NCBI GenBank assembly: GCA_965603365.1
Contig: CBFDCR010000002.1
Coordinates: forward strand, 1 to 64,000
From: JAHELQ01 sp965603365
GTDB taxonomy: Bacteria; Acidobacteriota; Aminicenantia; UBA2199
Length of the DNA: 64,000 nt
Direction of reading: 5' to 3'
In this document: positions 14,976 to 25,491 of the stretch, piece by piece
Layout of the letters: each line of letters starts with the position of its first letter
How positions within the stretch are numbered: position 1 is the stretch's first letter
Program-made: the position numbers and the translations under genes
Notes under the pieces: model-generated
Told to the model about the DNA's origin: nothing
Databases searched by the model: none
What the model saw: only the letters and a program-made list of their open reading frames with translations

Positions 14976-17900
14976 CTAAAATCCAAACTCCCCCGCATCC
15001 TCTTTAAGGATTTTCGACTCTGTGGCCACCAGGTGGTGGGTGATACGGATATCTTTCAGCCGGATACTCTCATCTTTTAATACTTCGGACACCACTTCCC
15101 GGAAGTACTTGATAAATCTCCCGATGGTCTCCCTGCTAAAGAGTTTCGTACAATATTCAAACATAAAGGCCGCCTTCTCACCCTCACCGGAAACATAGAG
15201 GGTTAAATCAAATTTTGAGGCCCGGTTTTGATACTCGAAGGGCACCAACTTTAGATCGGGAATCTCCACCTCCGGTATCTCACCGGTATCGGCGCCGATG
15301 TCCCAGGAGGCAATGGCAGCATCAAACAGCGGATTGCGGCTCACATCACTGCCGCTCCCCACTCTCTGAACCAGGGTTTCAAAGAGGTAATCCTGGTTCT
15401 CGAAGGCAGCCAATGTTCTATCCCTCACATCTCTTAAAAACACCCTGAAGCTTTGCTCCCTCAAGGGATAATTCCGCAGGGCCAGGGTATTGACAAACAT
15501 ACCGATGATGTGCTGCAGATCGGCATGACGCCGACCCAGTATAGAGGTACCCACAACGATATCCTGCTGATGACTCAACTTCGACAGCAGGACATTGTAA
15601 ATGGCCAGCAGCACCATAAACATGGTGGCGTCCTCCTGTAAGGCCAACCTGCGTAACCCGGCAGTCTCTTCTACTCCCAGTTCAAAGCCCGCAGTGGCGC
15701 CTTCAAAACTTTGAACCGCCGGTCTCTCGTAATCGGTGGGCAGGTTCAACTGCAGCACCTCATCGTTAAACTGCTCAAGCCAGAACTCTTCCTGCCGCTT
15801 GAGTGCCTCACCGTGATCTTCGCCATGCTGCCAGTTTGAGTAATCTTTGTATTGAAGTCTCAGTTCCGGCAGTTTCTCACCCACATATATGGCCATCAAC
15901 TCCCTCACCAGGATATCGATCGAAGCGCCGTCGGAGATTATATGGTGCATATCGATCAGCAGGACATGTCGTTCTTCCTCCACCCTGACCAGCCCGACCC
16001 TCAGGAGGGGGGGGCGATCCAGGGCAAATGGCCGGATCAAACTCTCTATTTTCCCCCTTGCCTCTTTTTCACCGCTCACAAAATAGTCCAGGTGGAAATT
16101 CACCTCTTCATGCACCACCTGCACCGCCTGGCCCCCTATCATCCGAAATGAAGTCCTCAAACTCTCATGCCTGGAGATGAGCTCCCCCATACCCTTCGCC
16201 AGTCTATCCCTCTCAAGCTTCCCCTCCAGTACCACCGCCATCGGCAAATTGTAGCCCGTACTCTCCAGCGCCATTTGCTGCATCAGGTACAATCGCCTCT
16301 GGGCTGAAGACAGGCTATAGTACTCCATTTTCTCCACCGACTGTATGGAGATATACCTATATTCGCCGGTGCGCTTCAGATATTCGGCCAACCCCCTGAT
16401 GGTGGGCGACCGGAAGACCTCTGCGATCGGTAAGTCCAAACCCATTTCCCTGTTTATCCTGAGTACCAGGGTCGTCACCCGCAGCGAGTGTCCTCCCAAT
16501 TCAAAAAAGTCGCCATCGATGCCGATACTTTTCTCCTCCAACCCTAAAATCTCTGCCCATATTTTAAGCAGTGATTCATCTATATTATCCCGTGGGCCCA
16601 CTACTCCGCTTGCGGCCGAAAATTCGGGTTCCGGTAAGGCCCTGCGATTTACCTTTCCATTTGCCGTGAGAGGTATGCTGTCCACCCGGATAAAATAGGA
16701 CGGCACCATATAGGCCGGCAGCCGTTTAGAGAGTAGATTCCTGATCTCTCCCGCCGCCCCGCCATCCTCCCCGACAATGTAGGCACATAGATACCGCTGG
16801 CCATTCTCATCTTCCCTGTCCATCACCACCGTCTCCTTGACTGAGCCCAGGGCCATTATTTCGGACTCTATCTCCCCCAATTCTACCCGATAGCCCCTTA
16901 TTTTAACCTGGTGATCGATCCTGCCTAAAAACTCGATACAGCCGCCGACACTGCGCCTGGCCAGATCACCGCTCCGGTATATTCGCCGATCAAAGTCGAT
17001 GGAAGATAAAAATCTCTCCCCTGTCAATTCCGGGTTATTCAAATACCCCCGGCCCACCTGACTCCCGCCTATATATAACTCCCCGGCCAGGCATTCGGCC
17101 TGCAGCCGACCCTGGGCATCCAATATATATATCCCGGTATTTACAACGGGAAAACCAATGGGCGGTAGATCGGCGATCTCATCCCCCGCCTCCATGGTAA
17201 AGGCGGTAACCACATGGGATTCCGAAGGGCCATAGTGGTTATGGAGGTAGATACCATGGGACAACAAATACCTCTTCAGCCTCCCGGTTACCACCAACTG
17301 CTCCCCGGCGGTTACAATATGGGCGACGCATCCAGGGATCAGGTCGATATAGGCCTGTTCACTGCCGATGAATTTCAGGAACGATGTGGGTAAAAACAGG
17401 GTGCGCACCCTATTCCCGGCCACCACCTGGAATAAGGCCCGGATGTCCCGCCGGGAACCGGCATCGATCAACACCAGTTTCCCCCCCCACAGCAACGTGG
17501 AAAATATTTCCTGGTAGGAAACATCAAAACATATGGTGGCAAATTGCAATACCACCGAAAAATCGATGGCGGTGTCGGTAAATTGATATTTCAAGAGGTT
17601 CACCAAATTGCGATGTTCCAGCATCACCCCTTTGGGTTTCCCGGTGGATCCCGAGGTGTAAATAATATACAACAGGTCACGGCCAACATTTATAGGTGCC
17701 GGATTTGTCCCTGCTTCTCTAAGCAGTTGGGGGTCCCGGATGTCCAGGACACCCGCCTCAACCGCCACCGCCCCGGGAACCACCTCTTCATCGCAGTTGA
17801 CCAGCAATATCGAGGCTCCGCTCTCTGCCAGCATATACTTTTTTCTCTTATCCGGGTACTCCGGATCTATCGGTAAGATGACACCACCCGCTTTTAAGAC

Positions 17901-20900
17901 TGCCAGGATACCCATCACCATCTCCGCCGAACGTTCTACCATCACCCCTACCACCCGATTCTGCCCGATGCCCCTATGCCCGAGCCTGTGGGCAAGCCGG
18001 TTGGCTCTTTCGTTTAGCTCTCGATAAGTGAGGACTTCTCCCTTGAACACCACGGCCGCGGCCGATCCCTTCTCGGCCGCCTTTCGTTCAAAAAGGCCGT
18101 GTATCGTCTCGTCGGTGCCCAGCCTCTCTTCCCTGCCCCGGGAAACTTTTAAAATCCGCTCCTTCCCTGATTCGTCCACCACCTCTATATCCCCCAACCT
18201 GATCGCCGGATCTTCGATCACCAGCGAGACGATCCGTTTAAAATAGGTAATGAACATCCGGATCGAATGTCTCTTAAAAAGCCTGGTGCTGTACTCCACA
18301 TTAAAAACCAACCGCCCGCCCCCTTCGACACCGATAAAAGTCATGTCAAATTTGGAGGTCTTATTCTCGTATTCGACTCCCCCCTCGGTCAGGTCGGTCT
18401 CATCGCCCGAATTAATCCCCATATTCTGTAGTACCAGCATCACATCAAAGAGGGGATTCCGGCTGGCATCCCGTTCCGTCATCAGTTTTTCCACCAGGTC
18501 TTCAAACAGGTAATCCTGGTTATCGAAGGCCGCCAATGTTCTCTCCCTGACCTCTCTTAAAAACCCGACAAAGGTCTTGCCCCCGTGGGGAAAATTTCTC
18601 AGCAGGAGGGTGTTCACCAACATGCCCATGATCGGCTCCAGGTCGGCATGCACCCGTCCGGCAATGGGGGTGCCGATAACGATATCTGTTTGATTACAAA
18701 TCTTAGACAAAAACACATTAAATATGGCCAATAAAACCATATACAATGTCATCTCCTCATCGGCCGCCATCTTGATCAGGGCAGCCGTCTCTTCTACCCC
18801 GATTTTAAAACCCGGCGCCTCCCCTTCGAAACCCTGGACCGCTGGCCTGGGAAAATCGGTGGGCAGATTTAATAACGGGACACCGTCGTCAAATTGTTCT
18901 AACCAGAGCGCCTCCTGCCGCTGCACCCTCTGCCGGTAGATCGGTGTATGCTGCCATTCGGAAAAGTCCTTATACTGGAGCCTTAAAGGGGGCAGCGTTT
19001 CCCCCCCATAGAGGGCCATGACATCCTGGAACATGATACCCTGGGAAACACCATCGGATATGATATGGTGGATGTCGATCACCAGGATAAATTTGCTGCG
19101 GGCCACTTTTATCAATCCCACCCGGAACAGCGGTGCCTTCGACAGATCAAAGGCCCTTACGAAACGATTTACCATCTCCTTAGCCGATTCGAGCGGCGAT
19201 CCCCCCGGGGCACCGGTTAAATCCGTATACTCGACCGCAAAGTCTACCTCCCCATGAACCCTCTGCACCGGTCGGCCATCGATACTATCAAAGGAGGTCC
19301 TCAAGTTTTCATGCCTCTTAATGAGTTGTTTGAAGGTCCCTTCCAGCTTGTGCCGGTTTATTTCCTGTTCCAGCATCATGGGTAAGGGGATGTTGTAGCT
19401 CACCCCCTTCAGGTCGATTTGCTGCAAGAAGTACAACCGGCTCTGGACTGAAGACAGTATGTAATAATCTTTTTTTTCGGCGGGCCCAATCGTCATAAAT
19501 TTATCTTTTGCCGCCTTCCGAATATATTCTGCCAACCCCCTGATAGTCGGCGCTCTAAATACCTCCGCTAAGGGCAAATCAATATCCAGTTCCCTATTAA
19601 TCCTGGCTACCATTGTCGTCGCCCGCAGCGAATGTCCCCCCAACTCGAAAAAGTTGGCGTTCCGCCCAATGACCTCCTGTTCAATAGCCAGGACTTCCGA
19701 CCAGATTTTCACCAATTTCTTCTCCACCGGATCTTCCGGCACCTCATCACCTTCCGCCAATCCAGCCACTGCCGGTTCCGGCAAGGCCCGCCGGTCAATT
19801 TTCCCGTTGACGGTTAAGGGAATCTTCTCTATCTCGACAAAATAGCCGGGAATCATATGTTCCGGCAGCCTGTCGGCCAGGTATGCCTGTAATCCTGCCG
19901 AGGTCAGGGGCACCGCCTCTCCCTTCCTATTTAACCGATACAGGATACAGGCGGTCTGCTCCAAATCGGCATGCACATTAAACTCTTCCGTCGCCATCCC
20001 CCCATCTTCCACGACTTCATCGATATTAACAACCGGAATCCGCTTATTGACTTGATCCCTGATTCCCACTGCGAGCTTCAGGTTACGGTTATCGGTCAAG
20101 ACCAGCCTGGAACCGATCTCATCCAGGAGGGCGACCAACTTCTCCTCCGGCCAGGCGGCATCCAGCGGAACGTAGATGCGCCCGGATTTTAATACTCCCA
20201 TCACCGCAGCGACCATGTTCAGGCTATCCCCCACCAATGACACCACCGTCTGCCCATTCACATTTGCCGGGTATGGGGGCGGCGATGGTCTCCTTTTTTC
20301 CATTGGCGCCGCTCTTTGCTGGCTGCACAGCGGGCAATCGGGATCTTTCCTGATCGTCAACTCTTCCAGGAAACGGCCTCGCCAGCACTCATCCCAGTCA
20401 AATCCCTGCTCCTTACTTATCCTCTTGAAATGGTCATTGAAAGAATAGGTCATCTGCCTGTAGCCATCGGTCTCTACGATACGGCTTGCCCCCTTCTGGT
20501 TAAACAAAAAAAACTTATTATAAGCAGGGTTTTCCAGCCCCAGGATGACCTTTAATATCTCGTTGCAAACAAAACCGGCTGTTACGTAAAGGGCGGGCAC
20601 GGCAACGGGAAATGGTTTCTTATGGTAATCCCCGACCAACCGCCTCATCTCATTAATTTCATCCACCTTACTGCGGTCGTGCAGACAGTGAAAACAGGGC
20701 GTATGGGGGGCATGGAGGATGGCCGCATAAGAGTTAGTCTCAATCATGGCCGACAATACATGGGGAATCTGACGGGAAACCGCACATTCGGATAAGACAA
20801 ACTTGGTCTCCAGATCATCCACGCAGTCAAATATGACGGCCGCCTCCCCCACCAGTTCATCTATATTCTCCCGTGTCACCCGCCGAGGATGGACGATCAC

Positions 20901-23720
20901 CTTCACGTGGGCATTCGTCCGTTCCACCGTCATTTTGGCCGACACTGCCTTGTTCATCCCGATCCTTGAGATATCGTGCAAGCCCTGGCGATTCAAATTG
21001 GACAATTCCACCTCGTCGGGATCACAGATTATAATCGTCCCCAAACCCAGCAGTGCCAACTGCTTGATGATCTGGGAGCCGATTCCCCCAGCCCCGGCCA
21101 CAAAAACCGTGGTCTCCTTTAGCCTCTCTTGAGATTCAATCCCCCATCCATCCAGCAGCAACTGCCGGCTGTATCTACGCCGTTCCTGCCGGTCTAACCG
21201 GTACCGATCATCATAGTTCTGCCCGATAACCCCGGCCAATCGATCGGCATACCGGTCAAGAACACTAAAACTCAAGGCCCGATTTTCCCTCTTTACACCG
21301 ACTTCATGCCCATGCCTCTCCACCGCCTTCTCAAAATGTTTGAGCAGCGATCCATCGCCATCTTTAGCGGCAAAATCATACAGATGCCCTGATACCCAGA
21401 GGCCATCATCTATTTTTAAATCCCTCAAGTCGAAATCCCGGACTTTTTTCTCAATTTTTTCAAAGGCATCGGGTTTATGAATTTCCGGTGTTCCCCTCGG
21501 TCCCTTAGGGGCAGAAACGAAGTAGGCACATAAATATTTATCACCCTCTCCATCTTCCTTATCTATGACAACTGCCCGGCTTATTGTTTCTACGCCCAAC
21601 AGTTGGCTCTCTATCTCCGCCGGCTCAATCCGGAACCCCCTGATCTTGACCTGCTGATCCTTCCTGCCCACAAATTCGATATTGCCGTCCGGCAGCCACC
21701 GGGCCAGATCGCCCGTCCTGTATAGGGTCCGGGATTTAGGATTTAGTATATAGGATTTGGGGGTTGAGATTTGCTGGCAAATGAATTTCTCGGCGGTCAA
21801 TTCCGGGTTGTTCAAATATCCCCGGGCTACCCCCATCCCGCCCACCCACAATTCTCCCACCACCCCGGTGGGCAGCCATTTGCCATCACCATTAACTATA
21901 TATACACAGATATTGGGTATTGGCCTGCCAATGGGAATACTGTCATGGACTTCCAGGTCCCCCGGCCGGATATCGTAAGAAGTCGACACATCACAGCACT
22001 CGGTGGGCCCATATACATTGGTTATCCTAACTCCTGCGGCAGCAAACCGTTCCCACATCTCTGTTGCCAACCGGGGAGGGAATACCTCGCCGCCGATAAC
22101 AAAATGCTTGATCGTCGACCCCAGTTGGTCTCTCTTTAAACTCGCCAGCAGCAGACGAAGATGGCTCGGTGTGCCGTCGGCAATGTCAATCCGATACCCC
22201 TCATAAAATTTCAGCAGTGCCGCTCCATCAGCCGCCACATCTTCCGGGACAATATATAATCCGTGTCCCAACAGCAGCGCGGTAAATATCTGCTTTACAG
22301 AGGCATCAAAAATATAAGGGGTCACCAGGCTGACCCGCAGGCCATGACCGTAATGTTTATAGATTCTTTCCCCTAATCCCCATACCAGGTTAGTCACGCT
22401 TCTATGTTCGACCATCACCCCTTTGGGTACACCGCTGCTCCCCGAAGTATAGATCACATAAGCTGTACTCCCGGGCTGCCCGATACCCCGCCAGTCGTGC
22501 CTCTTATCTTCATAAATCCCCTCGTCGTCAAGGGGGAAGATCCTTTCAGCGGCCAGACCCGGCCAGGCGCTTTGGCCGGTCTTGAGCCGCTGCTCCTGGG
22601 TCAACAATACCGCTGCCCGGCAATCCGCCAGCATCAATTTTATTCTCTCCCCGGGGTAGGCGGGTAAAATCGGCAGATAGGCGCCGCCGGCCTTCAAGAC
22701 CGCCATGATGGCCGTAATCATCTCGATTGACCGGTCGGTCAGTATGCCTACGATCACGGCGTGCCCGACCCCCACCGACCTCAAGAACCCGGCCAACCGG
22801 CGGCAGCGTTTCCTCAACGCCCTGCAGGTCACCTGTTTATCCTTATATACGACCGCCACACGGCCGGGGGAGGCCTCCGCCTGCTCTTCGAACCACTCAT
22901 CGACGGTCTTCTCCTTCACCCCTTCCAGTGTCTCGCCACTAAATTCACACATGATTCTTCGCTTCTCCTCCTCCGGCACCATATCCACATCCCGCAGTTT
23001 CATATCCACTTCAAAGAGAACCTGCCCGGCCAGATGCAAGAAATAGCGGATAATCCGCTCGACCGTTGTTCTCCGGTACAACAGCGTGTTGTATTCTACT
23101 ACCCCCTCAACACCATCGCCGCTCCGCTGAAAAGAAAAAAGAAAATTAGGGCGCACATGGTCAATATATCTCTTCTCATGGATATTTTGCAGCATAATGA
23201 CCACATCGAACAGGCGGTTGTCCTCATCCCCAGGAGGTAAATTTAGATCGTATAAAATAGCCTGGAAGGGATAGTTCTGGTTTTCAACGGCCTCTTGAAT
23301 GGTCTCCCTCACCCGGAGCAGCAGCTCCTTGAATGTCATATCGGTCTGCAACTGATTTCTTAAAAGCAGGACCGTGTTGATAAAATCGCCCTCCATATTT
23401 TGCTTATAAATGGGTGTGCCGACTATTATATCTTCATTACCCGTATACAGGAGAAGCAGCACGTTTAACAGGGCCACCAGGATCATATGCAGCCGGGCAT
23501 CGGATTCATTGGTGATCCACGATAACCTGGAGAATAATTCTCCCGAAATGTCGAACTCGAGCCTATCCAGCCGGGGGGATTTTGCACCGGCTTCTAGACG
23601 ATCTACCGGGAAACGACTCTTCACCCACTCTCCCGCCAATTTGTTCAGCCAGAACTCTCTCTCTTTCTCCGACTGCCGGGCGGCAATGATGACATTTCCC
23701 GCACTACCACCAGATTCCAT
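14976..23720 (-). CDS. NRPS: half-C, A domain with E1-like insert, PCP, C, A(Pro), PCP, C, ending in E-F-G-F
   Basis: 2914 residues; GGAGG lies just before the ATG. Residues 1-255: C-terminal C lobe only (REFWLNKLAG onward, no HHxxxDG). A1 265-735, code D-A-K-D-V-G-V-D-V, seven of nine as in the Glu code. Then, before A10, 790-835 resembles the start of a second A domain, and 835-1135 is a ThiF/MoeB fold (GAGGIG 886-891, SNLNRQ, DCVDD, zinc pairs C1009/C1012 and C1129/C1132). Residues 1155-1275 are decayed A2-A3 sequence, followed by A10 (K1307) and PCP (S1374). C ~1420-1840 (HHIISDG). A2 code D-V-Q-F-V-A-H-V-V, close to Pro, in the typical HNHYGPSESHVV context. PCP, then a final C with HHIISDG. 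The last residues are GEFGF. It should add an acidic residue and Pro and pass the chain to the terminal subunit. The E1-like fold may adenylate a carboxylate of the bound peptide (inference). Confidence 0.93.
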   Translation of the reverse strand: MESGGSAGNVIIAARQSEKEREFWLNKLAGEWVKSRFPVDRLEAGAKSPRLDRLEFDISGELFSRLSWITNESDARLHMILVALLNVLLLLYTGNEDIIVGTPIYKQNMEGDFINTVLLLRNQLQTDMTFKELLLRVRETIQEAVENQNYPFQAILYDLNLPPGDEDNRLFDVVIMLQNIHEKRYIDHVRPNFLFSFQRSGDGVEGVVEYNTLLYRRTTVERIIRYFLHLAGQVLFEVDMKLRDVDMVPEEEKRRIMCEFSGETLEGVKEKTVDEWFEEQAEASPGRVAVVYKDKQVTCRALRKRCRRLAGFLRSVGVGHAVIVGILTDRSIEMITAIMAVLKAGGAYLPILPAYPGERIKLMLADCRAAVLLTQEQRLKTGQSAWPGLAAERIFPLDDEGIYEDKRHDWRGIGQPGSTAYVIYTSGSSGVPKGVMVEHRSVTNLVWGLGERIYKHYGHGLRVSLVTPYIFDASVKQIFTALLLGHGLYIVPEDVAADGAALLKFYEGYRIDIADGTPSHLRLLLASLKRDQLGSTIKHFVIGGEVFPPRLATEMWERFAAAGVRITNVYGPTECCDVSTSYDIRPGDLEVHDSIPIGRPIPNICVYIVNGDGKWLPTGVVGELWVGGMGVARGYLNNPELTAEKFICQQISTPKSYILNPKSRTLYRTGDLARWLPDGNIEFVGRKDQQVKIRGFRIEPAEIESQLLGVETISRAVVIDKEDGEGDKYLCAYFVSAPKGPRGTPEIHKPDAFEKIEKKVRDFDLRDLKIDDGLWVSGHLYDFAAKDGDGSLLKHFEKAVERHGHEVGVKRENRALSFSVLDRYADRLAGVIGQNYDDRYRLDRQERRRYSRQLLLDGWGIESQERLKETTVFVAGAGGIGSQIIKQLALLGLGTIIICDPDEVELSNLNRQGLHDISRIGMNKAVSAKMTVERTNAHVKVIVHPRRVTRENIDELVGEAAVIFDCVDDLETKFVLSECAVSRQIPHVLSAMIETNSYAAILHAPHTPCFHCLHDRSKVDEINEMRRLVGDYHKKPFPVAVPALYVTAGFVCNEILKVILGLENPAYNKFFLFNQKGASRIVETDGYRQMTYSFNDHFKRISKEQGFDWDECWRGRFLEELTIRKDPDCPLCSQQRAAPMEKRRPSPPPYPANVNGQTVVSLVGDSLNMVAAVMGVLKSGRIYVPLDAAWPEEKLVALLDEIGSRLVLTDNRNLKLAVGIRDQVNKRIPVVNIDEVVEDGGMATEEFNVHADLEQTACILYRLNRKGEAVPLTSAGLQAYLADRLPEHMIPGYFVEIEKIPLTVNGKIDRRALPEPAVAGLAEGDEVPEDPVEKKLVKIWSEVLAIEQEVIGRNANFFELGGHSLRATTMVARINRELDIDLPLAEVFRAPTIRGLAEYIRKAAKDKFMTIGPAEKKDYYILSSVQSRLYFLQQIDLKGVSYNIPLPMMLEQEINRHKLEGTFKQLIKRHENLRTSFDSIDGRPVQRVHGEVDFAVEYTDLTGAPGGSPLESAKEMVNRFVRAFDLSKAPLFRVGLIKVARSKFILVIDIHHIISDGVSQGIMFQDVMALYGGETLPPLRLQYKDFSEWQHTPIYRQRVQRQEALWLEQFDDGVPLLNLPTDFPRPAVQGFEGEAPGFKIGVEETAALIKMAADEEMTLYMVLLAIFNVFLSKICNQTDIVIGTPIAGRVHADLEPIMGMLVNTLLLRNFPHGGKTFVGFLREVRERTLAAFDNQDYLFEDLVEKLMTERDASRNPLFDVMLVLQNMGINSGDETDLTEGGVEYENKTSKFDMTFIGVEGGGRLVFNVEYSTRLFKRHSIRMFITYFKRIVSLVIEDPAIRLGDIEVVDESGKERILKVSRGREERLGTDETIHGLFERKAAEKGSAAAVVFKGEVLTYRELNERANRLAHRLGHRGIGQNRVVGVMVERSAEMVMGILAVLKAGGVILPIDPEYPDKRKKYMLAESGASILLVNCDEEVVPGAVAVEAGVLDIRDPQLLREAGTNPAPINVGRDLLYIIYTSGSTGKPKGVMLEHRNLVNLLKYQFTDTAIDFSVVLQFATICFDVSYQEIFSTLLWGGKLVLIDAGSRRDIRALFQVVAGNRVRTLFLPTSFLKFIGSEQAYIDLIPGCVAHIVTAGEQLVVTGRLKRYLLSHGIYLHNHYGPSESHVVTAFTMEAGDEIADLPPIGFPVVNTGIYILDAQGRLQAECLAGELYIGGSQVGRGYLNNPELTGERFLSSIDFDRRIYRSGDLARRSVGGCIEFLGRIDHQVKIRGYRVELGEIESEIMALGSVKETVVMDREDENGQRYLCAYIVGEDGGAAGEIRNLLSKRLPAYMVPSYFIRVDSIPLTANGKVNRRALPEPEFSAASGVVGPRDNIDESLLKIWAEILGLEEKSIGIDGDFFELGGHSLRVTTLVLRINREMGLDLPIAEVFRSPTIRGLAEYLKRTGEYRYISIQSVEKMEYYSLSSAQRRLYLMQQMALESTGYNLPMAVVLEGKLERDRLAKGMGELISRHESLRTSFRMIGGQAVQVVHEEVNFHLDYFVSGEKEARGKIESLIRPFALDRPPLLRVGLVRVEEERHVLLIDMHHIISDGASIDILVRELMAIYVGEKLPELRLQYKDYSNWQHGEDHGEALKRQEEFWLEQFNDEVLQLNLPTDYERPAVQSFEGATAGFELGVEETAGLRRLALQEDATMFMVLLAIYNVLLSKLSHQQDIVVGTSILGRRHADLQHIIGMFVNTLALRNYPLREQSFRVFLRDVRDRTLAAFENQDYLFETLVQRVGSGSDVSRNPLFDAAIASWDIGADTGEIPEVEIPDLKLVPFEYQNRASKFDLTLYVSGEGEKAAFMFEYCTKLFSRETIGRFIKYFREVVSEVLKDESIRLKDIRITHHLVATESKILKEDAGEFGF
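21729..21782 (-). repeat. In-frame micro-repeat insert in the A-domain loop before motif A7
   Basis: The coding strand carries repeated ATCCTAAATCC-like units, read on the plus strand as GGATTTAGGATTTAG...GGATTTGG, translated as STPKSYILNPKS between EKFI and LYRTGDLARW. Such heptamer-like repeats normally occur between genes; here one sits in frame inside an A domain. Confidence 0.6.
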
Positions 23721-23788
23721 GACTTCCTCCGTGTTAACGATTTTTCCCTGATATAAAAAGCAGGAGATCTATTTTTTGTGAAAGCGTA

Positions 23789-25468
23789 TTAAAAGACAAA
23801 ATCGCCATCCTCCTGCCGGGTATTCCGGGCTAACATCAACTTCTTTACACTTCGGCACTCGTTGATTAAAGCCCCACTCTTAAACGCCACCATAGGGGGA
23901 ACCGCATTGGCGTGCAGTCGCCTCCAGCGGGCATCCGCCTCATAATGTTCGGGTAAAGAAAATGGATTGGGAATACCCAGTCTCTTACAGTGTTGAACAA
24001 AACGATTCATCCGCTCAAAGGTCTCCCGCCGGTCGGGCTCACCTTCGAGTATCCAGGATTGGATAACCAACATGTCCCGAAACTCCGCCGGATACAAGAG
24101 TCTCCTTCGACTGGCCCATTGATCCGAATCGGCCTGACCCGCATAGTGATACATAAAGGGCGTACCATCCACCTGCCAGAAATAATTTCGCAACTCCTCG
24201 ATGAAATCCAGCGTCTGTTGAAAATCTTCTTCGGTCTCCCCCGGAAATCCCACCACAAAGTAGGCAGAGGTTTTAATTCCCGCATGGGCAAGGCTGGTGA
24301 TGGCCTTCCTGGACTGCTCAACCGTTATCTTTTTCTTCATTAAATCCAGTACATGCTGGGAACCGCTCTCTAAGCCGATCCTGGCTCTATACAATCCCCC
24401 CTGTCTCCACAGCAGTGTTTGGTCCATATCGCCGATCGAATCATCGACTCGTAAAAACCCGTCCATATAGAACGGAATATCGGATTTTAATAACATTTTA
24501 GCCAGCGCCGTAATGCTGCAATTCAACAGTGAATCGTTCATAAAAAACAGTTGAGGGCCATATTTTTTATACAATGTTGTCATCTCTCCCACAATTTGGG
24601 CCAGCCCCTTCCGTCTATATTTCCCGTAAAACGTAGCGATAATACAAAAGCTGCATTTAAAGGGACAACTGACAGAGCCAAAGGCCGCGATGTAGGGATA
24701 ATGGTGAATGTCAAAATCCGAAATATCCGGGATATCGATGGACTCGAGATTCACTGTTTCGCCACCGATATCTTTCAAAGAAAAGACCCTCTGGGAAGCC
24801 GGTAACTGGCCCTGGAGTAACTTTAGAAACAAGATCTCGCCTTCGCCGATGATTATTTTATCAATGTAGGGCGTCTTTTGCAGAAAAAATTCAAAGTCCG
24901 GAGACTGCGGCAGCCCCCAGGTAAAGACACATCCCCCCAGTACAGTCATAAGCCGGGGATACCTCTCTTTGGCCAGTTTAAAGGCAAACAGCGAGGCCGG
25001 CAGCGTGCCGACGGTGGCGGATAAACCGAGAACAGTGGGGCTCTCTTTGTGCAGCAGCTCGATCAAATACTTTTCAAGCCGGCCATAAAAACGATCTATA
25101 ATGTCGGTTAATTTTAAAATCCGCTCTTTATCCAGGTGGGTGTAATATGTCCGGTAAACCATCAGTTCTATCAACCTCAAATATTGATTCTTATCGGTGT
25201 AATGCAACTGGGCCGTCATATGGTTTTTTAACAGCTCATGACCAACCCTGAAAAAGTTCCCCTGTCTGTCTTCGGGAATATATGATCTTAACGTACCGAA
25301 ATACATCTCATATATCTCTTTGAATGTCTCTTCAATATTGGCATCCACCGCCTTCACCCGGTAACCGTGCCCCTGGAGATAACTCTTAAGGCTGGCAATC
25401 CCCTGGGGGGGGATTAAAGGGGTCCAAAAAGGCAGTAAGGCCAGAAGTATCTTTTCGCTCTTTTTCAT
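23789..25468 (-). CDS. B12-binding-type radical SAM enzyme with C-terminal D-F-V-F tail
   Basis: 559 residues. N-terminal 1-215: Rossmann-like region of the cobalamin-binding class (PPQGIASLKSYLQGHGYRVK, VLGLSATVGTLPAS, VLGGCVFTW, IIIGEGE). The canonical DxHxxG cobalamin motif is not obvious, so B12 binding is uncertain. Radical SAM core from ~255: CPFKCSFC (C268, C272, C275) binds the 4Fe-4S cluster, with GLESGSQ and VVGFPGET later, as in Elp3-like cores. It should cleave S-adenosylmethionine and carry out a radical reaction (methylation, cyclisation or other) on a carrier-bound peptide. It lies between two NRPS genes and ends GDFVF, the same tail as the NRPS upstream (DFRF), suggesting it docks onto the assembly line. 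The start ATG lacks a good site: AAGGAG is 16 bases away and an in-frame stop follows it. Confidence 0.88.
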   Translation of the reverse strand: MKKSEKILLALLPFWTPLIPPQGIASLKSYLQGHGYRVKAVDANIEETFKEIYEMYFGTLRSYIPEDRQGNFFRVGHELLKNHMTAQLHYTDKNQYLRLIELMVYRTYYTHLDKERILKLTDIIDRFYGRLEKYLIELLHKESPTVLGLSATVGTLPASLFAFKLAKERYPRLMTVLGGCVFTWGLPQSPDFEFFLQKTPYIDKIIIGEGEILFLKLLQGQLPASQRVFSLKDIGGETVNLESIDIPDISDFDIHHYPYIAAFGSVSCPFKCSFCIIATFYGKYRRKGLAQIVGEMTTLYKKYGPQLFFMNDSLLNCSITALAKMLLKSDIPFYMDGFLRVDDSIGDMDQTLLWRQGGLYRARIGLESGSQHVLDLMKKKITVEQSRKAITSLAHAGIKTSAYFVVGFPGETEEDFQQTLDFIEELRNYFWQVDGTPFMYHYAGQADSDQWASRRRLLYPAEFRDMLVIQSWILEGEPDRRETFERMNRFVQHCKRLGIPNPFSLPEHYEADARWRRLHANAVPPMVAFKSGALINECRSVKKLMLARNTRQEDGDFVF

Positions 25469-25491
25469 CTCGATCTAATTGCTCTCCTTCA

